A stretch of DNA of 64,000 bases, taken from the NCBI GenBank assembly GCA_934385475.1, contig CAKRPS010000009.1, forward strand, positions 3,589 through 67,588. Direction: 5' to 3'. Shown in pieces: positions 58,725 through 64,000 of the stretch (positions are counted from its first letter, which is position 1; each line of letters begins with the position of its first letter). The position numbers and the translations under genes were made by a program. The DNA is from an uncultured Lachnospiraceae bacterium. Its GTDB lineage: Bacteria; Bacillota; Clostridia; Lachnospirales; Lachnospiraceae. Under the pieces are notes generated by a model, which searched no databases, had not been told where the DNA came from, and saw nothing but the letters and a program-made list of their open reading frames with translations.

Positions 58725-60029
58725 ATGAAAGATACCTTAACAGGATTAGATTGCTACGAAGTATTTCTGGATAAACTGGACATGGCGATCAAAGAGGCGG
58801 AAGACAGAAGGATTGCCATTGTCTATACGGATATCAAACATTTTAAGTATATAAATGACACGTATGGCTATCAGGTGGGGGATAGTCTTTTAAGAGACTT
58901 TGCCATTGAAACCTCCATGTCGGACAGCCCATATGAGATCTGTATGGCCCGTGTCTATTCAGACAATTTTGTCAAAGCAGTTCGCCTTGATCTGGATGAC
59001 CGGTCAAAGTGGACAAATGAAGAGTACAAGGAATTCGTCTATCAGATCAATCAGGAACTGGAGCAGAAATTCAGGGAGAAATATCTGAACAGCAGACTTC
59101 AGCTCTGCACGGGGATAGCGATCATAGACGCAAACAGCCGCAACCGGAATGCTGAGACAGTCGTTTCCAATGCAAATCTTGCCAGAAAAGTGGCTAAGGA
59201 GATGGAGAATGACTGCTGTGTCCTGTTCGACCACAGTATGATGGAAGGCATCAAGCGCGAAGTAGAGATCACCTCCTATATTCCTAAGGCAATCGCCAAC
59301 CGGGAATTTAAGGTATATTATCAGCCCAAGATGGAAACAGAGACCTTTAAGCTTGTGGGGGCAGAGGCTCTTGTGCGCTGGCAGAGACCGGATGGCAAAT
59401 TCGTTTATCCGGATGAATTTATCCCGCTGATCGAGAGAAGCGGGCAGATTGTGGATGTTGATTACTATGTATATCGGGAAGCCTTTCAGTTTCTGGCGAA
59501 GAGACTTCAGGAGGGAAAGAAGGTAGTGCCGATTTCCCTGAATGTTTCCAGAGTTCATTTGAATAAGATGAATATTCTGGAGTACGTGAAGGAACTGTTT
59601 GAAGAATTCAAGATTCCGCATGATCTGGTGGAATTTGAGCTGACAGAAAGTATCTATCTGGACAATACAGAGAAAGCGTTGCAGTTAGTGGACGGTTTAC
59701 ATAAAATGGGAACAAAGGTCTCGATGGATGATTTCGGTTCCGGCTATTCCTCTTTGAATCTGCTGAGCAGACTGCCCATTGATATTATCAAAATGGATAA
59801 GGTATTCCTCAAAGATCACAATCTGCACGAGAGTGACAAGATTATTATTTCCTGCGTCGTGGATATGGCGAAGAAACTGAAGATTACCTCCCTGTGTGAA
59901 GGCGTGGAAACACTGGAGCAGAGCGACTATCTGAAAGAGGTAGGCTGTCAGATCCTGCAGGGATATTATTTTTCAAAGCCCATATGCCAGGAAGAATTTG
60001 AAAAGTATATGGAGCAATGTCAGATTTAA
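58725..60029 (+). CDS. Degenerate-GGDEF/EAL c-di-GMP phosphodiesterase candidate
   Basis: The 434-residue cytoplasmic protein has an N-terminal GGDEF-fold domain (TDIKHFKYINDTYGYQVGDSLL) in which the active-site motif reads RVYSDNF instead of RxGGDEF, so cyclase activity is not expected. The C-terminal EAL domain keeps GAEALVRW, the Asn in SLNVSRVHL, FELTES, MDDFGSGYSSL, KMDKVF and EGVET, so it should hydrolyse c-di-GMP. There is no membrane or sensor domain. ATG 58725 follows GGGGAA; an ATG at 58698 is in frame but less well placed. Confidence 0.88.
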   Translation: MKDTLTGLDCYEVFLDKLDMAIKEAEDRRIAIVYTDIKHFKYINDTYGYQVGDSLLRDFAIETSMSDSPYEICMARVYSDNFVKAVRLDLDDRSKWTNEEYKEFVYQINQELEQKFREKYLNSRLQLCTGIAIIDANSRNRNAETVVSNANLARKVAKEMENDCCVLFDHSMMEGIKREVEITSYIPKAIANREFKVYYQPKMETETFKLVGAEALVRWQRPDGKFVYPDEFIPLIERSGQIVDVDYYVYREAFQFLAKRLQEGKKVVPISLNVSRVHLNKMNILEYVKELFEEFKIPHDLVEFELTESIYLDNTEKALQLVDGLHKMGTKVSMDDFGSGYSSLNLLSRLPIDIIKMDKVFLKDHNLHESDKIIISCVVDMAKKLKITSLCEGVETLEQSDYLKEVGCQILQGYYFSKPICQEEFEKYMEQCQI

Positions 60030-60121
60030 AGCAACCGTTCGGTCCTCATAGTCCATAAAAGCGGCTGTTCCGCTTAGAAAATGCATTGCTACAATTAAAA
60101 AAACAAAAAGTAAAAATATAC

Positions 60122-60150
60122 TTGCATTTGGCAGGAATGTTTGCTATAAT
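60122..60150 (+). promoter_or_regulatory. Promoter of the tRNA-Pro gene
   Basis: TTGCAT, exactly 17 bases, perfect TATAAT, ending 12 bp before the tRNA. It is a strong consensus match for a stable-RNA gene. Confidence 0.8.
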
Positions 60151-60162
60151 TCTTGATGTTGT

Positions 60163-60235
60163 CGGGATGTGGCTCAGGTGGTAGAGCGCTACTTTAGGGA
60201 AGTAGAGGCCGCAGGTTCAAGTCCTGTCATTCCGA
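60163..60235 (+). tRNA. tRNA-Pro, anticodon AGG
   Basis: The 73-nt cloverleaf folds fully. Acceptor CGGGATG/CATTCCG has one G-U pair, D arm GCTC/GAGC, anticodon stem CTACT/AGTAG with loop TTAGGGA (anticodon AGG at 60196-60198), a 5-base variable loop, and T arm GCAGG/CCTGT with loop TTCAAGT. A73 follows and no CCA is encoded. C1-G72 and A73 fit tRNA-Pro identity. It reads CCU, and other codons if A34 is deaminated to inosine. Such A34 tRNAs are uncommon in bacteria outside tRNA-Arg(ACG). Confidence 0.92.
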
Positions 60236-60241
60236 TGTAGG

Positions 60242-60282
60242 AAACCTCACAGATTTCGTAAAAGGAGTTTGTGAGGTTTTTG
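60242..60282 (+). terminator. Intrinsic terminator after tRNA-Pro
   Basis: AAACCTCACA pairs perfectly with TGTGAGGTTT around an 18-base loop and runs into TTTTTG. The rest of the 386-bp gap to the next gene shows nothing else I can name. Confidence 0.85.
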
Positions 60283-60414
60283 TGTTATAAAAAATAAAGA
60301 GGAATATTTCAGACAATTGCGAAACTGAAAATTTATGTTTGAAGTGTACACTTTATGGTGAATGTTTATGAGGTGTGTAATTGACTAAGGAATATTGGTG
60401 AAATGAGGAGAAAG

Positions 60415-62346
60415 ATGAAAAAGAGATGGAATACGGGCGTGCTGTTGTTTGTGTTGGCAGCATTTCTGAGTGGCTGCGCAGGTAAGGAAAGTAACATTGA
60501 GAAAGAGAATGATGTGGCAGTCGAAGTGGAGAATGAAGCTGAGACGACAGAGGGAACAGAGCAGGAAGAGACAGACCGGGAAGAAGCAGAAGAGACAGAA
60601 CTGGAAGCCATAGAACGGTATGATGTGGATTTTGATGGAAGGTATGCGATCGGTGGGAAAGATGTCTTTTTCGGCTTTGGAGATAAGATTTACCGGCTGG
60701 ATCGGGAAAAGGATGAAGTGGAGGTTCTGACAAGCTTTTCAGAAGATCAGGAAGCGGACTCTTTTGAAATGAAATATGATCTGTACCTGAGCGGAGAATA
60801 CCTGTATTATCTCAGGACTACTTATGATGAAGAGACTGCAGAGCAGACGGAAAAGGATATCTGGAAGATAGATACCAGAAGCGGGGAAAAAGAAAAGCTC
60901 GGACTGGATGCAGAGGAAATCACTACTCTGTATGTGGCAGACCAACAGTTATATTACTGGTATTGGGACGAGGAGTATAACAGAAAGTATAAGGTCTATG
61001 AACTGGATGCAGAGGGAAATCCAGGGCAGCCATTGACGGGAAAGAAAGAAGATCTGTACTTTTCCATGCCACAGGGCTATTCCGAGCCATATTGCGGCGG
61101 TTACATTAACTATCCGTATCAGATCAGCCATTTTGATAAGATGCTTCTGTTGGATGAAGAATCTACGTATGTGATCTATGATCCGGAGACAAAAGAGGAA
61201 GAAACAATTCCAGCGCTTGGTCAGGTTTTGTATTATGATGGAAAACATTTGCTTTACAATGTATGGGCATATGATACAGAGGACGGAGAAGAACATTTCT
61301 ATTATAAAGATGTAATATCCGGACAGGAGACGGAGATACCATACAGAATACGTTCTGTGATCGGTGCGGATCAGGCTGGAATTTATTATGCGGTCTATGA
61401 TGAGGAAGGCGAGATCCTTGGTCCGACCACAGAGACGATATCCTATGCACGCTTTGAAGATCTGGCAGAAGGAAAGAGCGGCGAAACGGCAAGAGAGCTT
61501 ACAAAAAGCGGATATGTGAAAAACTCATTGAATCTGTTTGAACAGGGCTTTCTCACCCTGCATGCCGGAAGCTATTATGCACTGGAGACAATAGATGCCG
61601 ATGTTGTGTTAAAGCATGTGGGAATGGATGAAACGAATCCTTATGAGAGGGATTGTGGAACTCTGGCTTCAAGTAAGCTGAAAGACTTTGGAGAATATAC
61701 CTATACGTCAGGAAGTGAGAACTGCCCGGTATGCGGAAAACTGACGCTGGTCTATTATCAGGAGGGACTGAGCATCGACGAAAAGAAACCCGGAGATGCC
61801 AAGATCAATGATACGATCCAACAGAATATAGAAAACGATACACAGGTGAAACTTGAGGAGTTTAAAGACGAAGAATGTGATTTTCATAATGATCCGTTTG
61901 CGAGCGAAATGTGCTGCAACAGCTTTAGCTCTGACGTGACAGTCTCCTATCAGAGTGATGATTATGTCGGACTGCTCTATGACGTGTACGAGTATTATCG
62001 GGGAGCGGCCCACGGACTGCCGGGGCGTTATTTTACGCTCTATGATAGAAATACCGGAGAAGAACTTTTCCTGGATGATATCCTGGCAACCTCGGGCGAG
62101 GAACTGAATGCGATTCTGGTACAGAAATTTCAGGAGTATGAGTATGCGGATGATCTCAGCATGGATTATATTCAGGAAAATGCCGGATTTTATACAGGAC
62201 ACGAACTGCAGGCCGGAGGATTTTATCTCAATGAAAAAGGGTTGGTATATTTCTTCGGTGCCTATGAGGTCGCCGGTTATGCGGCAGGAATGCCCTCGGT
62301 AGAGATTCCCTATGAGGACCTGGAGTGGAAGATAGATCTATATTAA
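60415..62346 (+). CDS. Large lipoprotein with C-terminal RsiV/DUF3298-like domain
   Basis: The 643-residue lipoprotein has lipobox LSGC, then an acidic, Glu/Thr-rich linker to about residue 65. A long beta-rich middle (about residues 70-400) has many Tyr-rich strands with repeats like YLYYL, LYYWYW and KHLLYNV, suggesting a beta-propeller (DUF5050-like). The C-terminal domain contains CPVCGK and YRGAAHGLPGRYFTLYDRNTGEELFLDDI, matching RsiV/DUF3298-type domains found in lysozyme-binding anti-sigma factors and related proteins. No sigma factor gene is adjacent. ATG 60415 follows GAGGAG. Function unknown. Confidence 0.8.
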   Translation: MKKRWNTGVLLFVLAAFLSGCAGKESNIEKENDVAVEVENEAETTEGTEQEETDREEAEETELEAIERYDVDFDGRYAIGGKDVFFGFGDKIYRLDREKDEVEVLTSFSEDQEADSFEMKYDLYLSGEYLYYLRTTYDEETAEQTEKDIWKIDTRSGEKEKLGLDAEEITTLYVADQQLYYWYWDEEYNRKYKVYELDAEGNPGQPLTGKKEDLYFSMPQGYSEPYCGGYINYPYQISHFDKMLLLDEESTYVIYDPETKEEETIPALGQVLYYDGKHLLYNVWAYDTEDGEEHFYYKDVISGQETEIPYRIRSVIGADQAGIYYAVYDEEGEILGPTTETISYARFEDLAEGKSGETARELTKSGYVKNSLNLFEQGFLTLHAGSYYALETIDADVVLKHVGMDETNPYERDCGTLASSKLKDFGEYTYTSGSENCPVCGKLTLVYYQEGLSIDEKKPGDAKINDTIQQNIENDTQVKLEEFKDEECDFHNDPFASEMCCNSFSSDVTVSYQSDDYVGLLYDVYEYYRGAAHGLPGRYFTLYDRNTGEELFLDDILATSGEELNAILVQKFQEYEYADDLSMDYIQENAGFYTGHELQAGGFYLNEKGLVYFFGAYEVAGYAAGMPSVEIPYEDLEWKIDLY

Positions 62347-62400
62347 AGATATCAGACGATGTGGACTAGCCAGAAGAACGGAAACGGAGAGCGGTATAAC

Positions 62401-62709
62401 ATGATTGATAAAGAAAGCTTTCATGTATTGAATTATGTAAAAAAAGAAGAGTATTCCGGCAGCATGGATGGGATGCGTTACATGCTGAAAAAAGAAAAGA
62501 ATGCGGAAGAAGATGTGATACGCGTGACCGTATGGCCGGAGCCACTGGGCATTTTCAAGACACCGGAAGAACTGAAAACCGTTACGGAGGTGCCGCTGAC
62601 CAAGGAAGGCGTGGAACAGGCGGCTGACTGGTTGAATGAACAATATCAGAGCCGCGAGGAATACTGGATAGAAAACCAAAAGAGACCGTGGACAGAGTTT
62701 ATAAACTGA
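62401..62709 (+). CDS. Small conserved-looking protein, unknown function
   Basis: From ATG 62401 (GGAGAG upstream) the product has 102 residues, soluble and acidic, with MRYMLKK and a C-terminal Trp-rich end (QSREEYWIENQKRPWTEF). I recall similar short proteins lying before RlmD genes in this group, sometimes labelled acetyltransferase-like, but no GNAT motif is visible here, so I leave it unnamed. The longer in-frame start at 62359 lacks a ribosome site. Confidence 0.65.
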   Translation: MIDKESFHVLNYVKKEEYSGSMDGMRYMLKKEKNAEEDVIRVTVWPEPLGIFKTPEELKTVTEVPLTKEGVEQAADWLNEQYQSREEYWIENQKRPWTEFIN

Positions 62710-62766
62710 AGCTGCGTACGAAAACAGACGATAACAAATGCTAGGGATACCGCGAAAGGGAAAGAA

Positions 62767-64000
62767 ATGACGGATTATAAGAATCATAAAAAAGGAACAA
62801 CTGTTAAAAAAGAGAACGAAAAACGCTGCCCGGTGTCGGCCAGATGCGGTGGATGCCGCTATATCAATCTTCCCTATGCAGAACAGCTCAGAAAAAAACA
62901 GAAAACGCTGCAGGAACTGCTGGCAGAGTTTGGGAAAATGGAGCCCATTGTAGGGATGGAGAATCCCCTGCACTACAGGAATAAAGTACATGCAGTCTAT
63001 GATTTTCAGAAAGGAAAAGGAATTGTTTCCGGGATTTATCAGGAAGGAAGTCACGACGTGGTTCCGGTAGACAGCTGTATGATTGAAAATGAAAAGGCAG
63101 ATGAGATCATTGTGTCCATCCGCGAGCTTGCAAAATCCTTTAAGATTAAGACCTATGATGAAGATACCGGCTATGGACTGCTACGGCATGTGCTGGTCAG
63201 GACGGCACACGCAACCGGTCAGATCATGGTGGTGATGGTCCTGGGATCACCGATTCTTCCCTCCAAGAAGAATTTTGTTAATGCGTTATGTAAACTACAT
63301 CCGGAAATAACCACGATTGTGATCAATGTCAATAATAAGAGAACCAGCATGGTGCTCGGCGACAAAGAACAGGTTATTTACGGAAAAGGATATATAGAGG
63401 ATGTGCTTTGCGGAAAGACATTCCGCATTTCCCCAAAATCTTTTTATCAGGTAAATCCGGTGCAGACGGAAAAACTGTACCAGACGGCGATAACCTATGC
63501 AAAGCTGACAGGAAAAGAGACAGTGATCGATGCCTACTGCGGCATCGGAACAATAGGAATTGCCATGTCGGATCATGTTAAGAAGGTGATAGGCGTCGAA
63601 TTGAATAAGGACGCTGTACGTGATGCGGTGTTTAATGCAAAGTGCAATCAGGTCAAGAACATTGATTTCTACCAAAATGATGCGGGACGCTTTATGGTAC
63701 AGCTTGCGCAGGCGAAGGAGAAGATCGATGTCGTGTTCATGGATCCGCCAAGAAGTGGCAGTACCGAGGAATTTATGGATGCCCTTTTCATGCTGGCGCC
63801 GGCCAGGGTCGTCTATGTCTCCTGCAATCCGGAGACACAGGCGAGAGATCTGCGATATCTGACCGGGGCGGGACGCTACCGCGTAGAGAAGATGGTGGGG
63901 GTGGATATGTTTCCGTTTACTGTGCATGTGGAGACGGTAGTTCTTCTGTCCCAACAAAAAGCTGATGATCATATCGAGATAGAGATCAATCTTGATGAGA
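62767..64000 (+). CDS. rlmD: 23S rRNA (uracil-5-)-methyltransferase, RlmD/RumA family (3' truncated by window)
   Basis: The reading frame is open from ATG 62767 to the window end (411 codons shown). A 4Fe-4S cluster motif is at CPVSARCGGC with a further Cys in PVDSCMI. The SAM-binding domain has DAYCGIGTIGI, VIGVELNKDAV and MDPPRSG, and the catalytic Cys lies in VYVSCNPET. It methylates a uridine of 23S rRNA, or tRNA in close relatives. The TRAM domain seems absent or reduced at the N-terminus. The C-terminal HIEIEINLDE suggests an extension beyond the window. Confidence 0.9.
   Translation, partial: MTDYKNHKKGTTVKKENEKRCPVSARCGGCRYINLPYAEQLRKKQKTLQELLAEFGKMEPIVGMENPLHYRNKVHAVYDFQKGKGIVSGIYQEGSHDVVPVDSCMIENEKADEIIVSIRELAKSFKIKTYDEDTGYGLLRHVLVRTAHATGQIMVVMVLGSPILPSKKNFVNALCKLHPEITTIVINVNNKRTSMVLGDKEQVIYGKGYIEDVLCGKTFRISPKSFYQVNPVQTEKLYQTAITYAKLTGKETVIDAYCGIGTIGIAMSDHVKKVIGVELNKDAVRDAVFNAKCNQVKNIDFYQNDAGRFMVQLAQAKEKIDVVFMDPPRSGSTEEFMDALFMLAPARVVYVSCNPETQARDLRYLTGAGRYRVEKMVGVDMFPFTVHVETVVLLSQQKADDHIEIEINLDE

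Noticed and set aside
1-64000. CRISPR array, prophage, insertion sequence
   Set aside because: No regularly spaced repeats, no cas, transposase, integrase or phage structural gene. The only dispersed repeat is the start-codon element described in the findings.

Overview
The window looks like chromosomal DNA of a Lachnospiraceae-type Clostridium (Bacillota, Clostridia). The support is moderate GC, strong AGGAGG-type ribosome sites, many SecII lipoproteins, a CIRCE element, an L20-type leader before infC-rpmI-rplT, a tRNA gene without encoded CCA, and the presence of families I know mainly from this group (DUF5717/DUF5716, DUF1538 with P-II, DUF1540). I see no transposase, integrase, phage gene or CRISPR array. 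Most of it reads as core genome.

Layout. 1-3750: a FtsX/MacB-type ABC exporter (permease cut by the window edge) with its own response regulator and histidine kinase. 3769-6335: a secreted nuclease, a lipoprotein, a small unknown protein and a GreA-family factor. 6423-12879: a Ca2+-type P-ATPase overlapping tail to tail with a YtaF/MntP-like gene, a beta-CASP nuclease-like hydrolase, thyA and a DHFR gene. 12941-20350: a cytosolic hybrid kinase, ilvE, a PHP phosphoesterase, a parvulin lipoprotein and a CIRCE-preceded htpG. 20511-26966: a GH51 arabinofuranosidase lipoprotein, then a leftward gntR-ABC-permease-permease operon and a SpoIID/LytB-like protein.

27100-34669: a phosphatase, then a four-gene cluster with a giant helical protein, an Hsp70/actin-like ATPase, a TPR-like protein and a membrane-anchored coiled coil. 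This cluster is the best candidate for an undescribed multi-protein machine. 34763-46160: purF, purB, purA, a CDF transporter, a split chromate transporter, a Zn/Cd ATPase with its ArsR regulator, and a LysR/HAD pair. 46492-52702: a gene with a sigma-28-like promoter, a DUF1538/tandem P-II pair, a SEC-C protein and thrS. 52720-64000: a GT39-like glycosyltransferase, DUF1540, the infC-rpmI-rplT operon, a dipeptidase, a degenerate-GGDEF/EAL protein, tRNA-Pro(AGG), a large lipoprotein and a truncated RlmD-type methyltransferase.

The most unusual DNA-level signal is a dispersed repeat lying directly on translation starts. It has a TGCGCA-N7-TGCGCA hairpin that also spells a conserved 8-codon micro-ORF (MR..RAQK), followed by the Shine-Dalgarno sequence and start codon of the downstream gene. 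I count seven good and two degenerate copies. Two of them carry a longer, three-hairpin upstream part, and one of these supplies the last codons of the dipeptidase gene.
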